A model generated the notes under the pieces. It had not been told where the DNA came from. It ran no database searches and saw only the letters and a list, made by a program, of their open reading frames with translations. Positions 1 to 7,705 of a DNA stretch of 58,372 nt are shown here, piece by piece (the first letter of the stretch is position 1; every line of letters begins with the position of its first letter). This stretch comes from Candidatus Methanoperedens sp. (GTDB lineage: Archaea > Halobacteriota > Methanosarcinia > Methanosarcinales > Methanoperedenaceae). A program made the translations under genes and the position numbers. Location: contig JAPMTX010000139.1 in the NCBI GenBank assembly GCA_026552855.1, positions 1-58,372 of the forward strand, read 5' to 3'.

Positions 1-11
1 TATACAATTCA

Positions 12-67
12 AAACGCCTTCATTCATCGATTGGTTATAAATCGCCGATCAATTTTGAGAAGGCGTT
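12..67. repeat. Imperfect inverted repeat at the left edge
   Basis: Nine-base arms (aacgccttc and gaaggcgtt) flank about 38 bases just downstream of the broken ATPase fragment. It could be a transcription terminator or the scar of a small mobile element. No target-site duplication is visible because the window begins here. Confidence 0.3.
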
Positions 68-71
68 AACT

Positions 72-299
72 TTAAATATACAAGCTTAACTGACTGTCTA
101 CTAATTGGGCGCAGTCCAAGTTTCTATGCTCTTTACAGCCTATATAAATTGCATCCAACAGAGTTGATTTTCTTGAATTGTTTATACCTACAAAAATATT
201 CACTAATGATAGGTCATCAACTTTACATTCTTTTATCCCTCTAAAATTAGTTATCTCAGCACTCTTTATTGAAGTGCCAATTTGTTTTTCAACGACCAT
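72..299 (-). pseudogene. N-terminal fragment of an OLD/RecF-like AAA ATPase
   Basis: The 75 codons hold the first strand of an ABC/SMC-type ATPase (a segment ending NFRGI), followed by a P-loop-like stretch reading GINNSRKSTLLDAI. Intact family members have GxNNxGKST, so the glycine before the catalytic lysine is replaced by arginine. Complete OLD/RecF-like ATPases are several hundred residues long; here a stop follows soon after the P-loop and no Walker B or ABC signature exists. I call it a decayed gene fragment. A short independent protein is unlikely because the P-loop itself is damaged. The surrounding DNA is AT-rich compared with the genes to the right. Confidence 0.6.
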
Positions 300-769
300 A
301 ATTTATCACCCTTATATAAACTGGTCACAATAGGTTCATTTAATAAATAAACTTTCCCTATTAAACAATAATAGCTCTATTCAAACTCAAATACACGATA
401 CTGCAATTTTACAATCAGAACTTTGGAGGATTTCAGTGGCGTTTTATAGTAAAACGTTACTGTTTCAGTTCTAAAACCAAGCCTATCTCTATCGAAAACC
501 TGCAAAATCTGATGCAAACAGTTATATTATAATAAAATATCACTGTAAAATTATGTTAGAATCAATATTTACCAAAGCGGGTGTTAGAATCTTTACCCCG
601 TCAGATTATGACGTATTTGTAAAGTTCGTACGAGTTCGTATCAGTTCGTTGTTTGTAACTAAAGAGGTAAATCCCAAAAGTGATAACATATATTTCATCT
701 CTTTCTTAAGTTAACAACATCCCCGAACATAACCACACATTTATTTTAACCGCCGCCTATCTGAGTGCA
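300..769. other. AT-rich intergenic region with no recognisable gene
   Basis: No convincing gene is seen. A 53-codon frame at 553-714 (plus strand, ATG) matches no family I know and lacks a clear ribosome-binding site. The core agttcgt recurs three times near 625-650. A TATA-like stretch (tttatttt, about 740-747) lies about 25 bases before the surE start codon, so surE may be transcribed with a very short or no leader. Confidence 0.4.
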
Positions 770-1555
770 ATGAAAAAGATCCTTGTGACCAACGACGACG
801 GCGTATACTCAGCAGGTCTGCGGGCAGCCTACGAGAGCGTGCGAGACCTGGGCGAGGTCGTGGTAGTCGCGCCTTCCACCCAGAAGAGCGGGGTAGGGCG
901 CGGCATTTCCATATTCGAGCCCCTGCGCATATCCCAGGCGAACATGGACGGCATCAAAGCCTATTCGGTCGGAGGCACGCCCACGGATGCCGTTATCCTG
1001 GGGATTTTCTCGATAATGAAAGAGAAACCCGACCTTGTGCTCTCGGGTTTCAACGTGGGCGAGAATATAAGCACGGATACGGTCACCACGAGCGGGACCA
1101 TCGGCGCTGCTCTTGAGGCTGCAAGCTACGGCATTCCCTCGCTCGCAGCATCCATACAGGTACTGGACGAAGGGGATAAGTTTGACGACCACCGCACGTA
1201 CAGCTACGACTTCGATGCAGGCATCAGGTTCGTGAACCGGATAGCCAGGAACGTTCTCAGGCACGGGCTTCCGGATGGCGTAGACCTGCTGAACATCAAC
1301 ATCCCGAGGCATGCAACCATGGATACCGAGATCGAGATAACAAGGCTTGCGAGAAAGATATTCGTGACCGGCGTGGAGGAGCGCCACGACCCCAGGGGCA
1401 GACCGTACTACTGGATAAACGGGGAACTCATACGGGACGCCGAGGATGGGACTGACGTGAAGGCGATAATGAGAAAAGGGCATATTTCGATAACGCCACT
1501 TTCGCTTGATTCGACTGCAAGGGTTGATTTTAAGGAGATAGAGACGCTGCTGTAA
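770..1555 (+). CDS. surE: 5'/3'-nucleotidase SurE
   Basis: SurE is a metal-dependent nucleoside-monophosphate phosphatase that acts in the cytoplasm. The 261-residue protein has the usual family length and begins with the metal-binding NDDG motif (residues 8-11). It also carries the later SGxNxGEN motif near residue 90 (SGFNVGEN), which supplies the metal-binding Asn. The start ATG is the first codon of the conserved beta strand (KKILVTNDDG), so the start is firm. The gene stands alone on the plus strand with a TATA-like element about 25 bases upstream. Nothing in the sequence suggests damage. Confidence 0.95.
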   Translation: MKKILVTNDDGVYSAGLRAAYESVRDLGEVVVVAPSTQKSGVGRGISIFEPLRISQANMDGIKAYSVGGTPTDAVILGIFSIMKEKPDLVLSGFNVGENISTDTVTTSGTIGAALEAASYGIPSLAASIQVLDEGDKFDDHRTYSYDFDAGIRFVNRIARNVLRHGLPDGVDLLNINIPRHATMDTEIEITRLARKIFVTGVEERHDPRGRPYYWINGELIRDAEDGTDVKAIMRKGHISITPLSLDSTARVDFKEIETLL

Positions 1556-1665
1556 AGGGAAACTTGAAGACACACTTTCCTGGGAAAACAGATATTAAAA
1601 CGTTTAATGCACCATTCCTGAGGAACAATTTAATACCTTCGCGGTGTATAATAGCATGATAAACA

Positions 1666-2127
1666 ATGATTTTAAATTTCCAGCTTATCAATGTGGAATC
1701 CAAAGTATACTCCAGCACCGAAGATATTCGAAAATACAAGAACATCAACATAAACTATGATATAAATCTCAGGAATCCAACAATGGTTACGCAGAGCACT
1801 CCCTTCGGGGAAAAGCCTGTGCTCAGGGTAGAGTACACCTTTGCGATCAACTACTTAAGCCCGAACATAGGTCACATAAGATTTGAGGGTTTATCGGACT
1901 ATTACAGCGAGGATAACCTCAAGGAATTGAAAGATAAATGGGATGCAGGGAATGCGCCTGGCGATGTGCAGAACGAGATAGCCAATACCATGGTGGCGAA
2001 CCTTGCGCCTCTTGCTCTGCTGCTGTCAAAAGCGCTTGGACTCCCACCTTCGATGCCCGTCCCTGTGATCAATTTCCAGCAGCAGGCTCAGAAGAAAAAA
2101 GAAGAGCCGACATATTATCATGGTTAG
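1666..2127 (+). CDS. Conserved hypothetical protein, 153 aa
   Basis: I do not recognise a named family. The protein is soluble, with a beta-rich first half (alternating hydrophobic residues through about residue 90), a helical stretch at residues 95-135 containing an Ala/Leu-rich segment, and a short Gln/Lys-rich tail. It heads a tight run of small genes: the next start codon lies 14 bases after its stop, and the third gene overlaps the second. Co-transcription with a MoaD/ThiS-like protein is therefore likely. No signal peptide or metal motif is seen. Confidence 0.7.
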   Translation: MILNFQLINVESKVYSSTEDIRKYKNININYDINLRNPTMVTQSTPFGEKPVLRVEYTFAINYLSPNIGHIRFEGLSDYYSEDNLKELKDKWDAGNAPGDVQNEIANTMVANLAPLALLLSKALGLPPSMPVPVINFQQQAQKKKEEPTYYHG

Positions 2128-2140
2128 CGAGGTAAAAAAT

Positions 2141-2287
2141 ATGTCCAAACTTAGAAAGCGGAACCTTGAGAGAAAAGGCGAAAAAAAGCAGAAAATTCTG
2201 GAGAACAAACTGATGGAAGAGAATCTTGTGGATTTAACAAAAACGAAAGTGGAGCCAGTGGAACTGCCTGAAGAGGAAGAGGTGTGA
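2141..2287 (+). CDS. Small highly charged protein, 48 aa
   Basis: This short frame encodes a basic N-terminal half (many Lys/Arg in residues 2-25) and an acidic tail (PEEEE). It starts at ATG 2141, preceded by a gaggt ribosome-binding site, and ends in GTGA, whose GTG is the start of the next gene. The tight spacing on both sides argues that it is translated. Function is unknown; the charge split and lack of hydrophobic core suggest a helical or disordered binding protein. Confidence 0.6.
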   Translation: MSKLRKRNLERKGEKKQKILENKLMEENLVDLTKTKVEPVELPEEEEV

Positions 2288-2496
2288 GGGTACGGGTAAA
2301 GATATTATCCGACGGGACCAGAGAGCAGGTAGTGGATGTCCCTGAGGGCTCAACGTACGAAGAACTGCTTGGCTCTCTTCATATCAATCCCGAGGTAGTT
2401 ATCGTGTTCTGCAGCGGCATCCCGGTACCTCTGGATGAGAGGGTCGCGCCCGATGATATTGATATCCTGAGGGTTGTGACCGGAGGAAATAGATAA
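2284..2496 (+). CDS. MoaD/ThiS-family beta-grasp protein
   Basis: The 70-residue protein has the size and strand pattern of the ubiquitin-like MoaD/ThiS/SAMP fold, including the PLDERVAPDDIDILRVV segment typical of the last strands. Family members act as sulfur carriers for molybdopterin or thiamine/tRNA thiolation, or as archaeal protein modifiers; all need a C-terminal Gly-Gly that is adenylated by an E1-like enzyme. Here the Gly-Gly is followed by Asn-Arg, so two residues would have to be removed before activation. It uses a GTG start overlapping the preceding stop by 4 bases (translational coupling). No E1-like gene lies in this window. Confidence 0.8.
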   Translation: MRVRVKILSDGTREQVVDVPEGSTYEELLGSLHINPEVVIVFCSGIPVPLDERVAPDDIDILRVVTGGNR

Positions 2497-2572
2497 CTTT
2501 AAGTGTTAACAGCGACTCAAATATAATGGAGAAATGGAGATATTATCCCAACAGGGTACCATATAGATATAT

Positions 2573-2701
2573 ATGAATAAAAAAATGACCGGAGTACATC
2601 AAAAACGATCTGCACTGATAAATATTGGAAAAAAGAGGGAATCCGAAGAACTTGAATCGTGGGTGATAGAGGAATACTACATACCATATCAGGCTTCGTA
2701 A
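2573..2701 (+). CDS. Small hypothetical protein, 42 aa
   Basis: A short plus-strand frame between the MoaD-like gene and the zinc-finger gene. It is Lys/Glu-rich with an aromatic C-terminus (EEYYIPYQ). No family is recognised. A TATA-like stretch (atatagatatatatg) just before the start could be its promoter, but then the transcript would begin inside the frame. It may equally be chance. Confidence 0.3.
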   Translation: MNKKMTGVHQKRSALINIGKKRESEELESWVIEEYYIPYQAS

Positions 2702-2735
2702 TCTATTACTAATCTAATTACGCGGGAGGGTGTGC

Positions 2736-2891
2736 ATGGAGGTAGTGGGACTTTGCAGTATCTGCGGGCGTCCGGGGAAGTTACATACATGCCGGTTATG
2801 CGGAAGACTGGTATGCTCAAGATGCCTTGCAAGAGAAGGGCTGTGCGTTCAATGCGCACGCGGCAGATATTACTCAGCCTCAATAGAGTAG
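2736..2891 (+). CDS. Small four-knuckle zinc-finger protein, 51 aa
   Basis: The 51-residue product contains four CxxC pairs (CSIC, CRLC, CSRC, CVQC) evenly spaced through nearly the whole protein, enough to bind two zinc ions in a compact cross-brace or HIT/B-box-like finger. A gggagggtgtgc ribosome-binding site precedes ATG 2736. The last 22 bases overlap the 3' end of the convergent DHH gene. Regular cysteine spacing in so short a frame makes chance unlikely. The role may be protein or RNA binding. Confidence 0.75.
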   Translation: MEVVGLCSICGRPGKLHTCRLCGRLVCSRCLAREGLCVQCARGRYYSASIE

Positions 2892-3874
2892 AAATACCTT
2901 GAAGAGATAGAATCGCTGATGGATTTCATGAGGAGCTGCTTTGATTTTTCAGAATTCGTGACTATGCCGAAAACCCCAAGCGGTATGGATGTGCTGGCAT
3001 TGAGCGGACCTCCTGTTACTTCACCCCATTCCCCGAATGCTTTCTTGAGCGTGTTCTTCATATTGAGTTCCCTATTACTGGACTCGGCGTAAATATATAT
3101 CTTCGAGGAATTGATCGCCAGTACGAGGGCGGTAGATATTCCCTCTATATCCAGCATGTACCTGCAAACCTTGGGAATAGTGCCTGAATCTTTAACAAAA
3201 CCCACGCTGGTGAACAGTGACGCCCCTTTTATTATTTTATTGCCGATGGCGCGGGACAGATCTTCAAAGGTATCAAGCCTGGCTGCAGGATGTTCAAGGC
3301 TGTTCAGCAGTTCCATATCCGCGAACTTGTGTATGTACCAGTAGGATTCAAGATCAGCAAGCGTGAGGTTTGTTATAAGTGTCTTGGTCTTATCCCTGAT
3401 CGCAAAGATAAGAAGGGTTGCCAGTCTTTTATCTATCTGCACTCCGAGTTTCTTTAAATAATCTATTAAAATACCCGATGTGGTCTCGGTCGTTCTTATA
3501 TCCTGGTAATCACATTGTATGCCCCCTGTATTCCCCAGGGTATGCCCTATCACTATCACGGGATTGATCTTTTCTCCCGGAAGTTCAGTCGGCAGCAGAT
3601 CTACGAAAGCTATATTATCCTGGGACTGGACAATTGTGGGGACATTTACCGCATCATCGCCGAGCACGTTGATAAGTGTCCTGTTCTGGATTACCCCTGT
3701 ATAGCATATGGTAGCGTCCATGTTGTAATGTTCCACGATACGCTTGAGTGCAAGAGAGCTTGCAAGCGAATCTGAGTCCGGGTTATTTCTAGTGTAGATT
3801 ATAACCCTCTCGCCCGGATGCGATAATATCCTCTTAAAAGACCTCTGTTTCCAGAAATTGAAACTCTTGAACAT
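2870..3874 (-). CDS. DHH-superfamily protein with a degenerate active site
   Basis: The 334-residue protein follows the two-domain DHH/DHHA1 layout of NrnA/RecJ-like phosphoesterases, which hydrolyse short oligonucleotides or pAp with Mn2+. Motif I is present as NPDSDS (residues 31-36), but the preceding His is absent, and the hallmark Asp-His-His is replaced by Gly-His-Thr (110-112). The region around residue 160, which carries an Asp ligand in active enzymes, reads IRDKT. The C-terminal DHHA1-like part ends with a conserved Gly-Gly (VTGGPLNAS). Either catalysis is lost and the protein binds nucleotides or RNA, or it uses other ligands. It lies 84 bases downstream of priL and may share its transcript. 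Confidence 0.8.
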   Translation of the reverse strand: MFKSFNFWKQRSFKRILSHPGERVIIYTRNNPDSDSLASSLALKRIVEHYNMDATICYTGVIQNRTLINVLGDDAVNVPTIVQSQDNIAFVDLLPTELPGEKINPVIVIGHTLGNTGGIQCDYQDIRTTETTSGILIDYLKKLGVQIDKRLATLLIFAIRDKTKTLITNLTLADLESYWYIHKFADMELLNSLEHPAARLDTFEDLSRAIGNKIIKGASLFTSVGFVKDSGTIPKVCRYMLDIEGISTALVLAINSSKIYIYAESSNRELNMKNTLKKAFGEWGEVTGGPLNASTSIPLGVFGIVTNSEKSKQLLMKSISDSISSRYFYSIEAE

Positions 3875-3958
3875 TTTGCACTAATATTGGTATTCTTCTG
3901 GATATATGTTTTGCAGTATATTCATGCTTACCAGCAATCCCTGTCCTTAGCTCGTGCC

Positions 3959-5005
3959 TTAACTCTTCTCTGCTCCATCCGGGCTGCCGGTGGTTTTCCC
4001 TTTCTTCAATATCCACGCCTTTTTTCTGTAATATCCCAGAGGATGGGATACCCTCTCGCATAACCGCTCCTTCCCGAAGCAGTTCCCGTACGTTATCATG
4101 GTGGCGCAGGAGGGCGATTTATAGACCGTGCCTGTCGAGCCGCGGATATGCATTACCTGGTACCTCGTGCGCTCCTCGTCAAAATCAGGCGAGACCCGGA
4201 ACAGCCCGATTATCCCTTCCGCGTCCATCCCGATGTTCAGCAGGAAAGAGGTGAGGGCAAAGCGCAACGAGTGCGCCAGGTTCACGCCAGTCTGCGCGTT
4301 CGTGAGCGCGTGCGCCATGCAGGGGGGGAAACAATCGGGCATTATCTCCTTGAATTCCCCGATGCTGAACTCGGATTTGCGCGCGCTTAGACTGCTGCGT
4401 ATCTCCTCGGTGAAGGTGCCCAGAGCCTCGCATATTTCCTCAGGCACCTCGACAGGAAGACCTGATTCGATCCTTTTCTTTATTGCCTCTTCAAGTATGC
4501 GTGAGAATTTTTCCTTTGACAGGTATACCCATCCGCTGATGATCTTGCTGTTTATGAGTTTCCACTCAATATCGTGCAGGGCGCTTGCATACCGGATGTA
4601 GTCGGTAAAATGTACTATATACGACCTCTCGCTCATCTCAATAGCCATGCCTAAATCCCCGGCAATCTCTTTCACATGGCTGTCAGGCAGTTTTTTCGCC
4701 ATGCCATATGCAGCCTCTGCCTCGGAAAAGGCGTACTTGCGTATGAGATAGCCGTCGTTGATGCACGAGACAAGTATCCGGGCGACGGGGTAGGATAATA
4801 GCTCTTTCTCTGCGCTTATCCTGTCCGTAAGCTCAGGTTTGAGAATACCTTCCCCTATAGCCTGAAGGACGCGCTCTTTCCCGCGCTCTCTTACTTTCTC
4901 GAAGACTTTATCATAAAAAAGTTCATCAAGTTTAAAATCCAGCGAATCAACGTATTTAAGGGCGCCGTGTACAAATGGAAAATGGGCAAAACCGAAGACA
5001 TCCAT
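3959..5005 (-). CDS. priL: DNA primase large subunit PriL
   Basis: PriL partners the catalytic PriS subunit to make RNA/DNA primers at archaeal replication forks. The 348-residue protein has the all-helical N-terminal domain and a C-terminal 4Fe-4S domain with the expected four cysteines: Cys229 (FPPC), Cys300 (KSPSC), Cys309 (YGNC) and Cys316 (ERLC). The RFALTSFLLNIG stretch is typical of archaeal PriL. It starts 4 bases after the pcn stop, so clamp and primase are co-transcribed. Length and motifs are complete. Confidence 0.95.
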   Translation of the reverse strand: MDVFGFAHFPFVHGALKYVDSLDFKLDELFYDKVFEKVRERGKERVLQAIGEGILKPELTDRISAEKELLSYPVARILVSCINDGYLIRKYAFSEAEAAYGMAKKLPDSHVKEIAGDLGMAIEMSERSYIVHFTDYIRYASALHDIEWKLINSKIISGWVYLSKEKFSRILEEAIKKRIESGLPVEVPEEICEALGTFTEEIRSSLSARKSEFSIGEFKEIMPDCFPPCMAHALTNAQTGVNLAHSLRFALTSFLLNIGMDAEGIIGLFRVSPDFDEERTRYQVMHIRGSTGTVYKSPSCATMITYGNCFGKERLCERVSHPLGYYRKKAWILKKGKTTGSPDGAEKS

Positions 5006-5009
5006 ATGT

Positions 5010-5747
5010 TTATTCGGATTCTACCCTGGGAGCCAGCATATAGCTGACATCGCCGTGACCCTGCGCTATCTTGAACCTTACCTTCAGGGGATAGTCCTTT
5101 CCAAGGTCAATAGAGACCTCCTCGGCTTTTCCTGCTATCTTGCTTATATCCGTGAGGTAATCGAGCGAGAATAGCGACTTGGCTTCCCCTGCCTGGAGTT
5201 CTATCAACTGGTCTTTGGTCATCTCCAGCCGCACATTGTCAGTATCTCCCTCTGCCTCCATGAAGAAGATATTCTCCTTTACTCCCATGGACATATAATC
5301 GCTTACTTTTTCCGCGGCTCTTACCGCGCGTTTTAAGTCTTCCCCCCGGATGGCGATGTGTGCTGGCAGGTCAAGAGCAGGGACTTTTGGCTCTTTCCTT
5401 ATAGAGGATGGGTCAAGCAATGACATGGTATACGAGAGTCCGCGCATACGGATAATGAGCTTATGGGCAGTCTCGTCAAGAGCAAGCTCTATGCTGTCGT
5501 TCTTATCAGCCATCTCCATTATGCCGTTCAATTTTGTAAGGTCGATACCGAGCTCTCCCTCTGTCGCCTCGAACGAGTCGAAAGCATCCTTTGAAAGATC
5601 AAGACTCACCATTGCGACATTGGCAGGATCGACAGCTCTGACAGATACCCCGTCTGCGGTAAGTTTGAGTTTAGCTTCATCTACGAGCGTAGATATTGAT
5701 TCGATTGCGTCCTTTAGTTTTTCTGCGCCAATTACTGCCTTAAACAT
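5010..5747 (-). CDS. pcn: DNA polymerase sliding clamp (PCNA)
   Basis: PCNA forms a trimeric ring that tethers DNA polymerases and ligase to DNA. The 245-residue length, the opening FKAVIGAEKLKDAI and the SVRAVDPANVAMV segment near residue 40 are family hallmarks, as is the C-terminal YMLAPRVE. A GGAGG ribosome-binding site lies 5 bases before the ATG. First gene of a pcn-priL transcript on the minus strand, divergent from the hypothetical gene at 5847. A TATA-like AT-rich stretch at about 5765-5785 probably holds its promoter. Confidence 0.97.
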   Translation of the reverse strand: MFKAVIGAEKLKDAIESISTLVDEAKLKLTADGVSVRAVDPANVAMVSLDLSKDAFDSFEATEGELGIDLTKLNGIMEMADKNDSIELALDETAHKLIIRMRGLSYTMSLLDPSSIRKEPKVPALDLPAHIAIRGEDLKRAVRAAEKVSDYMSMGVKENIFFMEAEGDTDNVRLEMTKDQLIELQAGEAKSLFSLDYLTDISKIAGKAEEVSIDLGKDYPLKVRFKIAQGHGDVSYMLAPRVESE

Positions 5748-5846
5748 TTTAAGCCTCCACTATATATTATAATCAATGATATTAATAAGTTATTCTATTC
5801 CGCTGCCGATACTTTCATATCTAACTTGCGCTTTTATTGGAGGGAA

Positions 5847-6335
5847 ATGACAGGACGTCCTATTGATATCGCACTCACGAAGGCTGAAGCAGGCGAGAAT
5901 ATGGAGTCAATCTACGAAAATATCTGTACACTGGCAACCGAGCCCGATCTCTGTTTTAACTACGCCACGACGGACAACCTGAACAACTGGGGATTCGCCG
6001 AAGGGTGCTTTAGCTGCCTTTTGCTGGATAGAAAAGACGTTATAATACAGGTCATTACAACGTACCAGCACAGGGACGGTGCGAAAAGCGCCTACAGGGC
6101 TGATGTGGATTATCTGAAAAAGAACGATTATGGAGCGCCGGTAAAAACAAAAACGCTTGGTGAAGCTTCAATACTGTTCGAGAAAAAACAGAGCGATGGG
6201 ATTACCTATAACCTTTTGTTCTTGAAGGATACTGTCTTTACATCGATCAGCGCTAAATACAAAAAAGATAAAGCGGATAACGTAAAGCATATTATCGGGC
6301 TGGCTGAGAAAATCGAGGGAAAGATACAGAAATAG
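5847..6335 (+). CDS. Hypothetical protein, 162 aa
   Basis: No family is recognised. I choose ATG 5847 because a ggaggg ribosome-binding site sits directly upstream; an in-frame TTG 21 bases earlier would lie before that site. The protein is soluble and alpha/beta, with a Cys pair (GCFSC) near residue 50, several aromatic residues and a Lys-rich helical C-terminus. It is divergent from pcn and convergent with a small minus-strand gene 23 bases beyond its stop. Confidence 0.7.
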   Translation: MTGRPIDIALTKAEAGENMESIYENICTLATEPDLCFNYATTDNLNNWGFAEGCFSCLLLDRKDVIIQVITTYQHRDGAKSAYRADVDYLKKNDYGAPVKTKTLGEASILFEKKQSDGITYNLLFLKDTVFTSISAKYKKDKADNVKHIIGLAEKIEGKIQK

Positions 6336-6358
6336 TGGTTTTACGATCAAAAACCATA

Positions 6359-6580
6359 TTATGAGTCTATCTCGGCATCCTGACCGATTATAGTGCGTTC
6401 AGCCGTGGCATCCACAACGCTCTCCCTTTGGATTTTGTTCTTTGCATCGTTGAACTTCTGCTGCCATATGCTTATCTGCTCTATTGCAAGTTTTGCCCCC
6501 AGATGAGGGGAAAGTCTCTGGAATTCTTTATCCACATCGTTCAACAGCGTTTTGATTTTCTCTTCATACTTCTCTCCCAT
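6359..6580 (-). CDS. Small helical hypothetical protein, 73 aa
   Basis: The product is almost entirely predicted helix (charged and hydrophobic residues with heptad-like spacing through residues 1-55) with no Cys, signal peptide or membrane segment. A GGAGG-like site precedes the ATG. It stands alone on the minus strand, so co-regulation is unclear. Function unknown. Confidence 0.6.
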   Translation of the reverse strand: MGEKYEEKIKTLLNDVDKEFQRLSPHLGAKLAIEQISIWQQKFNDAKNKIQRESVVDATAERTIIGQDAEIDS

Positions 6581-6700
6581 ATATTTGCCTCCTGTACGAC
6601 CTAAGATCTTAAACTTCTGGAAGTTACGCCCGTCTTCTCTATACTTTTCGGATATATTAAGAAGGGCACAACCTAATTCCCACTCCGTTAAGTCCTCATC

Positions 6701-6906
6701 ATGAACAAAAGTTCTATTGTTATACGCCTATTTAAAACCTTCGGAAATTATGAAAAGTTCATTAAATCCTCATCCGGGGAACCATTGCCAGTTGCTATCT
6801 CAAAGCAGCTTGTTGAGATGCACGGAGGAAGGATAACGGCTGAGAGCAGGTACGGGGTAGGGGGGGCACGTTCACTTTTATGCTGCCGGTTAAGGGGAAG
6901 AGATGA
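6701..6906 (+). pseudogene. Histidine-kinase C-terminal remnant with a poly-G frameshift
   Basis: The stretch encodes the G2-box end of a HATPase_c domain: a run ending ISKQLVEMHGGRITAESRYG, where intact kinases have G-x-G-L-G-L before the ISK. Here that box reads GEPLPVAIS. At a run of seven G (about 6860-6866) the frame breaks: the other frame continues GTFTFMLPVKGKR and stops at 6904-6906, exactly the expected end of such a kinase. The sensor, HisKA and most of the ATPase domain are missing upstream. This is a decayed tail, not a gene. Confidence 0.75.
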
Positions 6907-6946
6907 GAAGAGCTAAAGTTGCCCGCATAACTTTACATAATTAATC

Positions 6947-6976
6947 GAACCGCAAATAAACGCAGATGAACGAAGA
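6947..6976. repeat. 30-base dispersed repeat, copy 1
   Basis: This stretch matches 30839-30868 at about 25 of 30 positions. It is built from 10-base units of the form cgcagatgaa. Such units occur as short interspersed repeats between genes. Here it sits directly after the stop of the Snf7-like gene. Confidence 0.5.
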
Positions 6977-6980
6977 TTTA

Positions 6981-7538
6981 TTATTGCTTCATCTCTGCCT
7001 TTATCTGCTCTCCAAGCCTCTGTTTCTGTGTCCCATCCACGCTGATCTCCGCCATCAATTCGCTGCGCAGTGAATCCTGCACTTCCGTGAGTTCCTGGTT
7101 CCCGGACATGGCTGCGTCCATTGCTGCTGTCATAGTTGTTGTAGCGACGCCGACCCTCTCCATGCTTGTCCTGATGTTGGTGATTGCACTCTCAAGCTGT
7201 TTGGTATCAATACCCAGTTGTTTCTGGTACTTGCCCATATCCGCGCCTATCTCCACGACTTCTTTCAGTCCCTGCTGCATCTCGATAACATCGCCCATGC
7301 TCTGCGCCATCTCGACCATGCTGCTGATTGTGTTGACCTGCCCATCCAGCATCCCATACCTGCGTGAGTTTACCCTGAACTCGCGGTCGTTGCCCTCACT
7401 GAGAGCCTGCTTTGCCTCGTCCCTTGATTTCTGCCGCTTTCGCTTGAGCTCGTTTTCCCGCGCGCTCAGGCGCTGCTCATATACAGATAATTTTGTTTTC
7501 AGTTCTTCGGGTGATATTTTCTTGCTAAAGATTCCCAT
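6981..7538 (-). CDS. Snf7/ESCRT-III-like coiled-coil protein
   Basis: The 185-residue protein has ESCRT-III layout: a basic first helix (residues 10-40), a long helical hairpin with the Snf7-like signature A-x-x-A-L-x-x-G-N (42-50) followed by RVNSRRYGMLDGQVN, and a less basic C-terminal part. ESCRT-III subunits polymerise on membranes and are disassembled by Vps4 ATPases through C-terminal MIM motifs; the tail here (D-G-T-Q-K-Q-R-L-G-E near residue 170) partly fits the MIM1 pattern. It follows a ribbon-helix-helix gene with a one-base TAATG overlap and has its own ggagg site. A MIT-containing Vps4-like ATPase lies 12 kb away in the same island. The alternative is a PspA/Vipp1-type protein of the same superfamily. 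Confidence 0.65.
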   Translation of the reverse strand: MGIFSKKISPEELKTKLSVYEQRLSARENELKRKRQKSRDEAKQALSEGNDREFRVNSRRYGMLDGQVNTISSMVEMAQSMGDVIEMQQGLKEVVEIGADMGKYQKQLGIDTKQLESAITNIRTSMERVGVATTTMTAAMDAAMSGNQELTEVQDSLRSELMAEISVDGTQKQRLGEQIKAEMKQ

Positions 7539-7705
7539 TATATTTCATCCTCCATTTTTTTCTGTTTGGCATATCTTATACAGATTTTAACAGCTTCTGA
7601 GGTGTTTATCGCTATACCTCTGTCCACTAATTTTTCCAAGTATATTTTCAGGTCTTCTGATATTTTTGCACTAATTGGATAGGATCTAATTACTATAGCA
7701 ACCAC
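7538..7705 (-). CDS. Ribbon-helix-helix regulator (CopG/Arc-like)
   Basis: The product has a ribbon strand (PISAKISEDLKIYLEK) followed by two helices ending in NTSEAVKICIRYAK, the ribbon-helix-helix pattern of small DNA-binding repressors. I favour GTG 7705: the shared TATA box at 7739-7748 would place the transcript start near 7717, downstream of the alternative TTG at 7729. Its TAA overlaps the ATG of the Snf7-like gene by one base, so both are translated from one message. It probably autoregulates this message and perhaps the divergent SPFH gene. Confidence 0.7.
   Translation of the reverse strand: MVAIVIRSYPISAKISEDLKIYLEKLVDRGIAINTSEAVKICIRYAKQKKMEDEI

Noticed and set aside
3834-4061. 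75-codon minus-strand frame between priL and the DHH gene
   Set aside because: It overlaps the 3' end of priL in another frame and has no recognisable content.
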